A stretch of 64,000 nt of DNA from Smallanthus sonchifolius. Its lineage: Eukaryota > Streptophyta > Magnoliopsida > Asterales > Asteraceae. This document shows, piece by piece, positions 44,190 to 57,747 of the stretch; position 1 is the first letter of the stretch; each line of letters opens with the position of its first letter. The stretch lies in NCBI GenBank assembly GCA_023525975.1, contig CM042027.1, positions 14,341,001-14,405,000 on the forward strand, in the 5' to 3' direction. A program made the position numbers and the translations under genes. Under the pieces are notes generated by a model. It searched no databases, was not told the DNA's origin, and saw only the letters and a list, made by a program, of their open reading frames with translations.

Positions 44190-47100
44190 ATGAAGATTTG
44201 GTGCTGTTTATGCTTCGGCGAAGAAGAAGAATATAAGAATAGAGAGACTATGAGGGAAAGAGAGGCAATTTTGGGGAATATTGATTGTGATCAGGGGAAG
44301 TTGAAAGAGATAGGAAATGATGAGGGGATAGGATCTGGGAACATGAGGGATGAGGATGATGGAATAAAGCTCCCATTGGAGCTAGGTGAGGGCAGTTCTA
44401 AAAGTACAGCAGAGGTCAATTTGAATTTGAGTTTGGGAGGAGAGTCTTCATGTTCAACAGCTGTACCTGTGCTTGGAAGAGATGAAGATATTGATCGGGA
44501 TTCGCACAGTAAACGTCCCAAAGTTCATTCTCTTGCACTGTGAGACTCCATTTCTTAACTTTTTATATTGGTAATACATGGTTAAGTTCAGTAGAAATGG
44601 CTAGTGATGTTATTTTAAGTATGAAAGAAACCGTAAACGATAAGTGTCCCGTCAAGTGATTAATTTGCTTTTATTTTTTACATGATAACCATGTGCAACT
44701 ATTTTTTCAGGGATTGTGATAGCTTTTTTTTGTCTGGCCCTTTTCAAGAAAGTAGGCCGTTAAGTCTGATTGAGAAAGAGTATGAGAGAAGGCATAACAG
44801 CTCAGGTCATCACGAGTGTTTGGCATCTGATGACAATGATAGTCTGTTTACGCCTAATAATTGGAGAATGGAAGAAGATGAAAATGCATCACCAGAGACG
44901 GAGGATCTAGAAATTCGAATGGATCTTACAGATGACTTGTTGCATATGGTATTTATTGCTTTCTAGTCCATCTCTATTTTTTTGTTTTATTCTCAATTCT
45001 TAGAGTTATTGGTACTATGAGCTGATGGTTATTGTCCTGGCTTGTTAGGTTTTTTCTTTCTTGGACCACATTAATCTTTGTAGAGCAGCTAAGGTTTGCA
45101 GGCAGTGGCGCATAGCCAGTGCACATGAAGATTTCTGGAGGTTCTTAAGTTTTGAGAACAGGAACATATCTCCACAACAATGTAATATCTTTTATTCTAT
45201 TTTTGTTATCTATGTATGGATGTAGTCACTAGCCAGAGAATTTACAGGGTTTTGTATAAGCTTGAAACAATCAAACAAGCTAAACAGCTAAACCAAAATT
45301 TACGAATTGAAATAGCAGAACATTTGTCCAGCCTTATTAATATGTCAAACTTACAATATCTGCTAAATCAAGTTATGGGCATGTGCATCCCTAGGTTTTA
45401 AAAATCGCGCTTTAACCGCAAGTACTCGCAACTCCACATAGGGCGACAACTTCATCGATTCATGTAACACAACTCGAGCTATGTACAAGACTCGCAAAAA
45501 GATCGTTTTTTTTTAAAGTCGCACCGAGACATGGGCTTCTTGTGCATGGGGTGTTTTTGTGCTTCAAAGTGTTATACATGTAGCTAAAAGGTTATTCATA
45601 CATTAAATCATATATAAACCTTATTTATAGTTATATTTTAGGTAGAGGATGCTAAAAACCAATGGGATATATACAAAAAATTATATAAGCACCTTGCGCT
45701 TTGCGTACGAAAATCGCTCCGATTTTGCTTTGCGTTTCGGATTTAGACCTTGTCGCTTCGGTGCGCTTCTCGCTTTTTAAAACCAAGGTGCATCCCCTTT
45801 TTTGAGCTAAGCTAGATAGGTTTTTTATTACTTCAAAACTCAACAACATTTGTCATTAATGTACTAATGTAGATAATCCTTCTTCCAATTATCTTCATAT
45901 GCTTCTAACTAGGAGTAGATTTTTATTTAGATGAAGTTAAATACGTGATTATTACTAGTCTTTCACAACTGTCAAAGGCTTTTTTATAACTTCAAATGAT
46001 AGGTGGTCGGGAAGTTTGATGTTCCTTTTTAGTAAAGTCAATTGGAGATTAAAATAGAGCTGTTACTGTTGAGAATCTGAACCATATATATGGACACAAC
46101 ACATTTAGATAAGAATGCATGTAGGGTATGTGTCACTAGTTTGTCACACATGTAGTATATATCATATATGTGTTATTGAAATTGTTAGTTCTTGTTGACA
46201 AGCATGTGTCTGTCTTCATATGGTCAGATTTGTACTCCAGTAGTGCAAAAAATTGTTCATTGATAAGCATGTGACATTTTTTATAACAATTTGGAGGTTG
46301 GGAAATTAATTCCCATGTCTTAATATGTTCAGTTCTCTACTTCAGTATGCAAAAAAGTGTTCATTGATAAGCACGTGACAATTTTTTTATAACAATTTGG
46401 AGGTTGGGAAATTAATTCCCATGTCTCTTCATGTGGAAATCAGAGTTTACAAAAGTTGTGTTTCACCTTGTGTCCAACCTTTTTTGGCTATGTGCTATTT
46501 TCATGTTTTTGGTGGATGATTTGAGGTTTTATGCTATGTTTATCGGTGTTTAAATTATTAGCATAGCGAAGTTTTAGATTGGTGTTAAACTCACAGGCCA
46601 CAGCTCTATGATTTAGTACTTTAGAGTTCAGAGTGAAAACGCCTCTTTATTTACTGCGTAAGTAATTGAGAATCTTAAGTTTGCTTTATATCCGTTTGGT
46701 TGACTAATTCACCCTAAATTATTTTGCTACATGTGTTGTTTGTCATGCTTCTTGGGCCATTTGCAGATAAAGATGTATATAGGTGGTAATGCTATGTTAT
46801 GTTATGGTGCTTGCATTTATTATTTCTTTTAGTCTCTCTTTAGCTTAGAGCCCTCTGTCATGATATCTTTAGTGTTTTCTTATTCCTATTACCTTAAGGT
46901 GGTCTATTGTTATAGTTATCTTTGAAAAATAAAAGAAACTAACAGTGACATATGCGTGGATGCTTGTTTCATGATGAAGTATATGTTTAAAAGATAAATT
47001 CTTCCCAGAACGTTCTAGGATGTAAGAACTTCTCTTAACTTGTAGAAGTATAGATATTGTATATTGCAGGTAGAGAAGCATATAGTACCACTGGTAGTAC

Positions 47101-50100
47101 CATTGGTTATGTGTAATGTGTTACAAGTAGATTAATATCACAATTTGCTATGCTTTAATGTTTCATTGTATTCTGCTTCTTTTCCTTTGTTTTGTTTTAA
47201 AGTATAAAGGATCTACATACTGGAATTCTTGATGATGCATTGTTGTCATTAGTGGTCTTCTTTTGATTTGTGAGTTAGTGGTCTAACAACCCTTCTTTAT
47301 TCAAGTACAATCTTAGTTGTCAATGTGTGATCCATATCTTGTATCAGAATCTCACTTTAATAAGTCACAAGTGTTTCCAGTCATAAGTTTCTTAACTACT
47401 TATATGTGTGCAGATAGATTGCATATTGTAGTTAGAATGCCAAATATCTAATTGGTTTTCTGTAATTAATTTCCTAGTGAAATTACACAATCCTACTAAT
47501 ATATGGTATTTTCAGTTCAGGATATGTGTCACCGATATCCAAACGCCACTCAAGTAAACATTAACGGGTCTCCGGCTATTCACACGCTTGTGATGCAGGC
47601 AATTTCTTCTCTAAGGTGATCACTTTTCATGACTTAACACTACGTCTTCATTGAATATTGTGTTAAATTATGCATTTGACTATTTTCAGGAATCTTGAGC
47701 TTTTAACCTTGGGAAAAGGACAATTAGGGGAGACATTTTTCCAAGCTTTAACTGATTGCACCATGTTAAAGAGTTTGATTGTTACTGATGCTATTCTTGG
47801 TAATGGCATCCAAGAGATACCAATATACCATGATAGTTTGCAACACATTCAAATTGTGAAATGTCGCGTGGTCCGTATTTCTGTCAGGTGATAATGCATA
47901 AAAATAATAGTAGAGTGTAGAGTTGTATGTAACTGCATGATATAATTTCTCTAAGAAGTGTTATTATGTTGCCAGATGTCCCCAGCTTCAGACTTTATCT
48001 TTGAAGCGAAGCAGCATGGCGCATGCTGTACTAAACTGCCCTCTTTTGCATGATCTTGATATAGCATCTTGTCACAAGCTTCTAGATGCTGCAATTAGGT
48101 CAGCCGTGACGTCATGTCCTCTCTTGGAGTCCTTGGACATGTCTAACTGTTCTTGTGTTAGTGATGAAACACTACGCGAAATTTCCTCAACTTGTGGCAA
48201 TCTTCATATTCTGAATGCATCGTACTGTCCAAACATCTCCTTAGAGGTAATTTCTGCCATTTTCTAACCAAACTGAATCATATATAATTAATCAAATATA
48301 CTGGTGATATTTTATTGATAACATACCCTTTCTTGTTTGTTTATAGTCTGTAAGGTTGCCTATGTTGACTGTTCTCAAGCTTCATAGCTGTGAAGGCATA
48401 ACTTCTGCTTCTATGGCTGCCATAGCATATAGCTATATGTTGGAGGTGAGAATCTGCTCTGTTGTCTCAAATACTTGACTGCTAATACTTTTGCAAGATC
48501 AGTTCTTTGTAACTTTTTCGCCCCACAGGTTTTGGAGCTTGATAATTGCAGTTTATTGACATCTGTCTTCTTAGATCTTCCTCGCTTGCAGAAAATCAGA
48601 CTTGTACATTGTCGCAAGTATAATACTCTCTACCAAATTACAATCCCTTGTGAGAAAATATACTGTTATCATTATTAATTTTTTACTTTATTTATATGGT
48701 TGCAGATTTGTGGACTTGAGTTTAAGAAGTTTGGTATTATTGTCCATTAAAGTTTCCAACTGTCCTTCACTCCAGCGAATCAACATTGTATCAAACTCAC
48801 TGCAAGTATGGTTTAGTCATATTTGTTCTTTTGTTCCTAGTTTTTTGCTTGATGTAATTCTGAATGCTTGAATTCTTGTTATTTCTATGCAGAAACTAGT
48901 TCTGCAAAAACAGGAAAGCTTAACTTGTTTAGAGCTGCAATGTCAGTCTCTACAAGAAGTTGACCTCACAGACTGTGAATCTTTGACAAATTCTATCTGT
49001 GAGGTATTTAGTGATGGCAGTGAATGCCCCATGCTCAAATCATTGATTCTTGATAACTGTGAGGTATGTTGTTTACCCGATGCACGTACTCACTTTTTAT
49101 GATCATCAAGTCGATTATTTCATACTACTTGACATTTTTTAATATCTGGATCATTTTAATCCAATTTGAGGAGAATGGATTTCTGATTGTGTTATCTTCA
49201 TTGGTTCAGAGCTTGACAGCTGTTGAATTCTGTAGCAATTCATTAACTAGTCTTTCCCTTGCTGGTTGCCGTGGTATTACTTCTCTTGAATTAACTTGCC
49301 CTTTTCTTGAGCAAGTGTCTTTAGATGGATGTGATCATCTTGAGAGGGCAATCTGTAGTCCAGTAAGTGACTTGTTTATTGCACATTTAACTAAAAAAGT
49401 GTTAAGGTCCATATTCGAGTTTCAAAAATTTGAATCTCAGCATCTCTATTTGAAAATCTTTTGCAAGTGGTTCACACCTTTAATAACATTGCTAACAAGT
49501 CATTTTGTATATATCTGATGAATATTTCTCTCATTTTGTTTTGCTAGGTTGGCCTTCGATCTCTTAATTTGGGAATTTGTCCAAAATTAAATACACTCAA
49601 GATTGAAGCACCAACTATGGTGTTGCTTGAACTCAAAGGCTGTGGTGTCTTATCAGAAGCATCTATAAACTGCCCACTGTTAACATCTCTAGATGCTTCT
49701 TTTTGCAGGTATTGTGAATTTTACCCTTCTCCCTTGTATCCATCGGTTGAAAGTCAATAAGATGCTAATACTTTATGTTCCACAAATGCAGTCAGCTGAA
49801 GGATGACTGCTTATCTGCAACCACCGCCTCATGTCCTCTCATTGAATCACTAATTCTAATGTCATGCACATCTGTTGGTTCTGATGGACTCGCATCTCTT
49901 CGTTGGCTTCCTAATTTGACATCACTTGATCTTTCCTACACATTTTTAACCAACTTGCAACCTGTATTCGACTCCTGTTTGCAGTTAAAGGTGAGTATTA
50001 TATCACATTGATTTTAACTTTTAATTTCTGATCTTTTGCTTACTATTTTTTTGTCCGTTGAAGGTTTTGAAATTGCAAGCATGCAAGTATCTCACCGACT

Positions 50101-50961
50101 CATCGCTTGAACCTCTTTACAAAGATGGGGCCCTCCCTACACTGCGGGAATTGGACCTATCATATGGGAGCTTGTGTCAGGCTTCCATAGAAGAGCTGCT
50201 TGCTTGCTGTACTCATTTAACTCATGTCAGCTTAAACGGGTGTGTGAACATGCATGACCTAAACTGGAGGTTTACAGTTGATCGTGTGTATCAGCGTTTC
50301 CTACAAAATCTCAACTGTGTTGGTTGCCCAAACATCAAGAAAGTACTCATCCCCTCAACCGCTCATTTTTCTAATTTGTCATCATTAAACATTTCACTAT
50401 CTGCAAACCTGAAAGAAGTTGACGTGGCGTGTTTAAATTTGTGCTTTCTCAATCTAAGGTGTGACCTTTTCTTTTCGCTTTGTGGTATATATTCATTTTT
50501 ATAATGCTAAAATAATTAACAAAATCGAATTTATGTGTTTTTGCTGCTTCAGCAATTGCGGCTCATTGGAAATCTTGAAGCTCGATTGCCCACGATTAAC
50601 TAGCCTCTTTCTGCAGGTATGCATCACATTACTTTTCATCCTCTTTGCAGTTATTTTCTGAAATTTATTTATATCGTTTCTGAATCTTTTCTCTGTCAAC
50701 TAGTCTTGCAATATTAGTGAAGCAGCAGTTGAATCTGCCATATCACAATGTAACATGCTTGAGACACTCGACGTCCGTTTTTGTCAAAAGGTAAGTCGTG
50801 TTAAAATGCTTCAGTTTTTTAAATCATCTTTTTTCATTAAAAAATCTTATTTTTCCTGTACCTTTTTGGAACTCAAATAGATAACCCCAGCGAGCATGGG
50901 AAAACTGCGGACCTCATGCCCTGGCCTGAAACGCATATTCAGCAGCATGGTGCCGATTTGA
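44190..50961 (+). CDS. FBL15: F-box/LRR protein 15-like (FBL15/SLOMO), 962 aa
   Basis: Seventeen exons: 44190-44539, 44711-44948, 45049-45181, 47516-47615, 47690-47887, 47976-48246, 48347-48445, 48529-48617, 48706-48805, 48893-49063, 49210-49362, 49548-49708, 49792-49990, 50064-50458, 50553-50616, 50704-50790, 50881-50961. All introns are GT-AG and phases close (2889 nt). The first ~180 residues are acidic and Ser-rich (MKIWCCLCFGEEEEYK, NLNLSLGGESSCSTA). The F-box lies around 187-235 (DLTDDLLHMVFSFLDHINLCRAAKVCRQWR). About 20 cysteine-containing LRRs fill the rest (LESLDMSNCSCVSDETL, LKSLILDNCE). The product would be the substrate receptor of an SCF ubiquitin ligase. The Arabidopsis orthologue SLOW MOTION (At4g33210, about 990 aa) affects plastochron and auxin in the shoot apex. 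Intron 3 is enlarged (2.3 kb) by a MITE and a duplication. Confidence 0.95.
45383..45795. mobile_element. hAT-type MITE in FBL15-like intron 3
   Basis: The element is 45391-45787 (397 bp). The left end CTAGGTTTTAAAAATCGCGC and the right end (complement CTTGGTTTTAAAAAGCGAG) are inverted repeats. GTGCATCC flanks both sides (45383-45390 and 45788-45795), an 8-bp hAT-style duplication. It is non-coding. Confidence 0.92.
46214..46430. repeat. 104-bp tandem duplication in FBL15-like intron 3
   Basis: The unit containing GTTCATTGATAAGCATGTGAC and AACAATTTGGAGGTTGGGAA occurs twice, offset by about 104 bp, with few differences. Confidence 0.85.
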
Positions 50962-51485
50962 ATTAATCTCTTAAATTATCGCGATCATTTAAATGTTATA
51001 ATCGTTAACGTCCTCACTCTTGTGGCGGTGTTTGTTTTATTTATCACTTTTAGGGTGTATAAAAGCATTGATGTGATGCATGTTGTAATACCGTCTTTGT
51101 GTTCATTTTGAGTTTTGATTCAAAGTGTATACACACTTGACATGTATCCTAGTTTTATGTAGCAAACTAGAATCTGTATGTTTTCATATATTAAATCTGG
51201 AAGTTTTATCATCTATCATGCCTTCAAATATATATGCTCTCTTTTGGGGTCTATGGGTTAAGTTTAAACTCTATGATGGTATGACGGTAGTCAAGTTTGT
51301 TGCAATTCAGACCAAGAACACGAATGTAAAATTTTATTTCAACCGAGATCGACTCTTGCTTGTATTATAAAACTATTCACTTACTTATAATGATCATTAA
51401 CCCTCTATTTATATTAAAACTAAACTAATCCTTACCCAACTCAATAACTTTTAAATACTTAAATAAATAAACAAACTCACTCTTT
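50962..51485. other. 3' flank of the FBL15-like gene
   Basis: It probably includes the 3' untranslated region. No further gene. Confidence 0.45.
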
Positions 51486-51708
51486 GGGGCTGTTTGGTAG
51501 ACTCTTAATGGCATTAAGAGGCTACTTCTTAATGGTTCAAAGCCTCTTAATGGTGAAGATGTAAGGGGCTATGTAACTTGTGATAACTTACCATTAAAAT
51601 GTTACCTCTTAACCATTCAGACTTAAGGTTGCCTCTTAACCATTAAGAGACTTTGAACCATTAAGAGGTAGCCTCTTAATGACCATTAAGAGGCTACCAA
51701 ACAGGGCC
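51486..51708. mobile_element. MITE (hAT-like) built of TCTTAATG repeats
   Basis: The ends GGGGCTGTTTGGTAG and CTACCAAACAGGGCC are inverted repeats, and the interior repeats CTCTTAATGG/CCATTAAGAG in both orientations, so the 223-bp unit can fold nearly end to end. I could not settle the target duplication. Confidence 0.75.
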
Positions 51709-52487
51709 TTAGTCTAATACGAATTCAATCATACAATTAATAAACTAATATTTATTTTTAATTAAGATTAATCCTTCAAAGTTTATTACATTTGATAAGT
51801 GTACTGGTTCATTCATCATTTACATATTATATTATATCTGTATTTAAAAGAGAAGCAAATGAATAGTAACTTTGATTTTTTTAATTTTTATTTTGCACCC
51901 CTCATACTATATATAATATATGTTTTTAACCTGTTTCATTTTCTGTAATAGCATTCACTTATTAAATTTTTTTGAAAAATGGATTGTGTGGTTGTCTTTA
52001 GTTTTTTTTGTCAACGTTCCGATATAACTTTTTTTATAAAAAGAAGTTGTATTTAAAATATAGTTTTTATTTTGTATCATATGCTGTAGCGGACGTTGTT
52101 ACCATTGAGGTACCGTAAGAAATCAAACAGATTATGAGTTAATAACATCGTGGTATTGGTATTCGCTTTTATGACATTTTGTAAAAGTTTTATATAGAAT
52201 ACATTGAATTTGAAGTATTTATGACTTGGTTACTTGATTGTACAACTATGAATAAATGTAGGGCATCATTGGCTATGTACATGGGGTAGAATTATTTGGA
52301 GGGGACCAACAGATAATCTGCATACATTTTTGGTACTATCACATGCATAAAATTATAATTATATATATGGGAAAAGCAAGGCTATATTGGTAATTTGGTA
52401 TTAAAGAAATAATGATTAAGTTAATACTTTTATATTTCTTACTTAAAAAATTGAAAATAAATTGAGATTACAAGGGAGCAGAGCATA
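51709..52487. other. AT-rich intergenic, no gene
   Basis: No coding frame of note. 52010-52160 resembles the CGGTATT-type repeat region near 25200-25340. Confidence 0.35.
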
Positions 52488-52848
52488 TCTATACTATATA
52501 ATAAATAAAGGTTTTTGCATGTCACATGTCGTCTATATATTCATTCTTATCATTATTTCCTCACCTCTTTCTCCTATTTAATGCACTTCTACCTTTTAAT
52601 AGTAATATATATTTAAAGAAAAAAATACTAATTATTCTAAAAAACACATTTATTTTAAATTATCTATTATCATAAGAAACTTTAAAATTTAATTATATAA
52701 CTTTTATTTTCAATCAAACAGTATATAAAAGTCAAATTATATTAAAAAATAGTAATTAACGTATTTTTAAAACCCAATTATATATTAATTTTTACATATT
52801 TTGAATTTGTTTTCTATCCTTACTATATGTAATATTTTTTTACACATG

Positions 52849-52884
<36 letters not shown>

Positions 52885-52944
52885 ATTTAAAATTTTTATG
52901 TATTGATATATTTCACCCCATGTGTAGACACGAGATCTAAACTA
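52488..52944 (+). mobile_element. Non-autonomous Helitron (copy 9)
   Basis: It starts TCTATACTATATAATAAATA after A (52487) and ends GAGATCTAAACTAG before T (52945), with a hairpin relic CATGTGTAGACACGAG. It contains an (AT)n run at 52851-52880 that accounts for its greater length (457 bp). Confidence 0.88.
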
Positions 52945-53554
52945 GTATATATATATTTTAAATGTTCATTATTACTTAATTTAGACAAAACCTAAATCTT
53001 TTTACCAAAAAAGATATTTATTCATGAAATTTAATAAGCCAATGCATTAGTGGTATTCAAAATAGGCTTGTCTTTTTGGGTTTGGGGCCAATAAACCTTA
53101 AATACGGCAATTGAATGGGCACGTGACGGGGAACAATTGGTGGGAGCATCGACAATTCCATTCACGCCACGCACGTACGTTACCGGCGGGTCCTATTTTT
53201 TTTCAAATTATTTTTTTCTTTTAACTTGGTTCTATATGTATATAAAAAGAAACAAAAATAAAACAACCGCCACATCTTTGAACAAAACCGTCTCCGGCAA
53301 CCTCTTTGATTCCGCCAAGAATCACCACCGTCTCCAAAGACCTATAGTCAAAACTGATATCAAAGTTTAACATTCAAATCATCAGAAAAAAAGCTTTATA
53401 TGACTTGAACTTCAAAACCCACTTGATTTTGATCACAAACACTTACGATCAAGCTAAAATCACTTCTTTATAAGATCCACAAAGGGGCAGAAAGAAAACA
53501 TCAATCAAATAACGAAGAGCAACAACATCGAACTTTCAAAATTTAGCCGAGCGA
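52945..53554. other. Intergenic with a GC-richer patch
   Basis: 53110-53350 is GC-richer than its flanks (ACCGGCGGGTCC, CCGCCACATC) and could be a transcript leader or element relic. No protein family recognised. Confidence 0.3.
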
Positions 53555-53640
53555 TACATGGTGTGATAATTGAAGGATGTGACGTGACGCCACGTGACGT
53601 GTACTTTTCCATCACTTGAGACCCTTATCACTTGGATATA
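53555..53640. mobile_element. Harbinger-related MITE relic
   Basis: GTGTGATAATTGAAGGATGT, then GACGTGACGCCACGTGACGT, then ACTTTTCCATCAC and GGATATACCCACTTG parallel the right-end segment of the Harbinger element (12540-12630) in order and sequence. It is a partial copy without transposase. Confidence 0.6.
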
Positions 53641-53654
53641 CCCACTTGCGATAT

Positions 53655-53790
53655 TACTAACTATGTTAGAATCTCGTGTATTATATATGTTAAATAAATG
53701 TAATGTTATATAATTAGTAATAAAAAAATATGTCTTTAATAACCCGTATATTACACGAAATGAATAAAATATAATGTAATATGTTAGCAC
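53655..53790 (-). mobile_element. Degraded Helitron 3' end(s)
   Basis: ATGTTAGAATCTCGTGTATT and, 70 bp on, AACCCGTATATTACACGAAA are two decayed minus-strand versions of the family's 3' hairpin. No 5' end was found. Confidence 0.45.
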
Positions 53791-54941
53791 ATATACAATT
53801 ACACATTAGTTAAAAAATGTACTTTGACGTGACAGTTATAAATTCTGTTAAGTTGGTTTTTTAAACATTTTTTTTCAACTGGGTATTAATCTTTTTTTAT
53901 TTAATTGATAAATGTTAATTCATATTAAGTTAATTTGGTTAATCTATCCTATATAATAAACAAGTCAAACTTGGTGTCACTTGTCAGCATCACGTTTCAC
54001 CTCACCTTTTGGATCCACCGGACAGAAAACAGGTTTACGCGCGGGACGAGAAGCGGGTTTAAAAACAACTCGATTAAAACCATATAAATTTAAACTCGGT
54101 GAGACATTTATCACATCATTCCCTTTCAAAACAAAACCCTAATCGCCTTCCTGGTCGAAGCTCTCTCTCTTTCATCTTCAACAACCGAACTTCAAAATCA
54201 AATCAAGAATCGGTATGTTATCGTTACTCTTCATCGATCTTACCTTTACGCATCGATCACTTTTTATGAGATTATTATGTATAATCTCATTGAATCTGGA
54301 TATTTTATGAATCTCTTTTCAACTTATTCTTTAAAGCAAACAGAGGACAATCGATTGGAGCCATATATCACCTTTTACGCTCCATCCAGCAGATACCTTT
54401 ACGAATCCATCTGTTTTTTTTCTAATAATTATATTTAATCTCATTGAATCTGGAGATTTTTTTGAATCTATTCTCAAATTTGTTAGGTTGTGAATCTTTA
54501 GAAAATTTAAGTTTTTGATGATAATCATGTTGAATTGATCTTACATTCTTATTGTATTTTAAACTTGCATCATCTGAAATTAGTGTATTTTGACTACCCT
54601 ACACCTTTTAAAGTTACAGTTATAGATTAATTTATGTTAAAGTTGAATAATGATAAGGTGGAGAGATTGGCTACCTCAGATTATAGTAGTCAAAATGTTA
54701 AATATGAAGGAATTAGTTAAAGAAATGATGGGATTTTATTGTTTATTTATGTTAAAATGTTGATTACTATTATCTGGATGGATAGAAGGATGATAGGGTG
54801 TGAGTTTTATAAATTATACAATGTAGGTCATCCTTTTATGATATTAATATTGTTTTTAGTTGTTTTTAGATATTTGATGGTTTTCTTTATTTTTTCTAAA
54901 TCACAGTATGTTCGGATTTGATTCTTGGCGCGAAAGACAAG

Positions 54942-55848
54942 AAAATATCAAGAAATAAAAAACGGTTTGTAATTCGTAATCATTTATTTTTGGAAACATT
55001 TAATGATATAAATTTCATTTAATACAAAAGTCAAACATATTAAATTCTAATCTCATTTTAAAAGTTAATAATATAAATTTAATTTAAGGTAAAAAATCTT
55101 ATTTTTTTAAGTCAAATATATTAAAAACACCATATATAATTTAAAATCAATATCAGTTACTAAAAATAAGGGAACAAAAGTATGAAATATAATGAAAAGA
55201 ATAATTATATTTTTGGTAAATAATGAAACGCATGATATAGAGTTATTATCTAAAACAGTTTTAAATAAATTAAATTAAAGTCATCATAATTGATTTTTGT
55301 TTTCATTTTAAATACACGGGTTCTAACACTAGATAATTAAAAATCAATAGCAGTGTGATGTTTTGATTCAAATTAATCAGAATGAAGTAATTAAACTTTA
55401 CCATAAATAATTTTTAAACAATATCAGTTGTTAAAATGAACGGCATTAAAATATGAAAATTGATGATATGAAAAATTGAAAAAAATATCAAGAAATAAAA
55501 AACGGTTTGTAATTCCTAATCATTTATTTTTGGAAAAAGTTAATGATATAAATTTCATTTAATACAAAAGTCAAACATATTAAATGCTAATCTCATTTTA
55601 AAAGTTAATAATATAAATTTAATTTAAGGTAAAAAAAATTATTTTTTAAGTCAAATATATTAAAAACATCATATATAATTTAAAATCAATATCAGTTACT
55701 AAAAATAAGAGAACAAAAATATAGAATATAATGAAAAGAGTAATTGTATTTTTGGTAAATAATGAAACGCATGATATAGAATTATTATCTAAAACAATTT
55801 TAAATAAATTAAATTAAAGTCATCATAATTGATTTTTATTTTCATTTT
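54942..55848. repeat. Internal direct repeat of about 365 bp (540-bp offset)
   Basis: 54942-55308 (AAAATATCAAGAAATAAAAA...) reappears at 55482-55848 with only scattered substitutions. Copy 1 runs on into TACACGGGTTCTAACACTAG; copy 2 diverges there. Confidence 0.9.
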
Positions 55849-56402
55849 AAATATTATTCATAATGAAGTAATTAGAATTTAGTATTAAATAATAAAAACT
55901 TAAAATAAGGGTCAAACTATGTAACGACTTTTAAATAGTGATTTTAAAAAAGTTTAAATTATTTATAAAATAAATGCAAAAGTATATTGTATATCATAAA
56001 TATAACAAAATGTGTAAATAATGACACAATCACATCAAAACCAAATGATATTAATATTTAGTCAAACCAAATTTTAAGTTTAGAGTTACGCAACTAAAAC
56101 ACAAAATTATATCCAACCAAAACTTAAAACCAATCATTTCAATACTAAAAAACATCCAACTATGTTATTTTGAAATGCATAAAACGTAGTACCATACACA
56201 ATGACCTAGAAACCAAAGTGAGCTGAAATGAATCATATTTTTTAAATTTGCTAAACTACTAAAGAAAGGGATACTAAACAGGGTGAAAGTGTACAAAATG
56301 AAGTTAAATTAAAGATCCAGAAACAAAATTATACTCAAGCTTAATTAAAATGTAGCAAATGATAAATGCAAGTTGGTTGCTATAACATATTAAACCATAT
56401 TG

Positions 56403-57747
56403 AGCTATGGTGGAACTGATAAAACCTTTCAATGAAAAACATTATCAGCAGCAATTAGATGTAAAGGTGAAATCGTTTTAAATGTTGCGTCAAGTGATAT
56501 TGCATCGTTGTTATTGACAGGAGGTAGAACATCACATTCTAGATTTCTCATTCCTCTCAATCTTAATGAAGATTATCTTTGTCGTATTAAGTCAGGTAGC
56601 GAAGTTGCGCATTTAATAAGACAAACCCAATTGATTATCTAGGATGATGCTCCGATGGTTCATAAGCATGCATTTGAAGCTTTTGATAGATATTTGAATG
56701 ACATATTGACCCCAAATTCTTCAAACAAAAGTAATATATCATTTGGAGGTAAAGTTATTGTATTTGAAGGAGATTTTAGGCAAATTATATCTGTTGTGCC
56801 AAACGGAAGCAGACAAGACATTGTCAATGTTGCTTTATGTTCATCATACATTTGGAGAAAATGCAAGTTGTTAAAGTTAACAAAAAACATGAGACTGACA
56901 ATTGGGAATGACACATCTGATCTAGAAAAGACACAAAACTTTGCAAAATGGCTTTTGGACCTGTGAGAGGGAATTTGGTGGCATTAATGATGGCGATGCG
57001 GTGATTGATATACCTGATGATATACTTATTACCGATTCCGTCGATCCTATTGGAAGTTTAATTGACTTTGTCTATCCATATATTCTTCAACACTACAAAA
57101 ATCCTCAATTCTTTCAAGAAAGAGCAATACTTGCTCCGACAAATGAAATAATGCAGGAGACTAATGATCGTTTGTTGTCAATGTTCTCCGGTGAACAAAA
57201 AGAATATCTAAGTTCAGATAGCATATGCCAGTCAGAACAGTTAAACGATAATTTTCAACAAAGTTTATACTCGCAAGATGTTCTTAACGTTCTTAAACTT
57301 TCAGGATTGCCAAATCATAGTTTAGTTTTGAAGGTAGATGTACTTGTAATGTTGCTGAGAAATATTGATCAGAAAAATGGGTTATGTAATGGTACTAAAT
57401 TACAAATCAAATCTCTTGGTAATCGTGTTATCGAGGCGGAGATCATTTCTGGAAACAATTTTGGAACTCTCACTTTTATTCCAAGACTAAATTTGACTCA
57501 TTCAGACAAAAGAGTCCCTTTCAAGCTACAAAGAAGACAATTTTCACTCTCGGTTTGTTTCACCATGACAATAAATAAGAGCAAGGGTCAGTCATTATCA
57601 AGGGTTGGATTGTTCTTGAGGCAACCGGTTTTCACTCATGGTCAATTATATGTTGCACTTTCAAGAGTTAAAAGCAGAGACGAGTTAAAAATTTTAGCCT
57701 TAGACAATGATGAAAAAATTTCAAACAAAACATCCAACGTTGTATAG
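56403..57747 (+). pseudogene. PIF1-like Helitron helicase remnant
   Basis: The reading starts with a damaged Walker A loop SYGGTDKT (expected GYGGTGKT) at 56403. It continues KTLSAAIRCKGEIVLNVASSDIASLLLTGGRT and II-stop-DDAPMVHKHAFEA (expected IIWDEAPM, Walker B). GDFRQIISVVPNG, LTKNMRL and, after a frameshift near 56960, DIPDDILI...RAILAPTNE follow. The C-terminal boxes are KVDVLVMLLRNID..GLCNGTKL, FTMTINKSKGQSLSRVG and GQLYVALSRVKS. Both stops replace Trp codons (TGG to TGA and to TAG), and the intron-free reading spans motifs I to VI of the SF1 helicase. Everything upstream of Walker A, including Rep, is missing. It cannot be active. Confidence 0.9.

Noticed and set aside
56660..56914. Minus-strand frame opposite the PIF1 remnant
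   Set aside because: Shadow of the helicase reading on the other strand.
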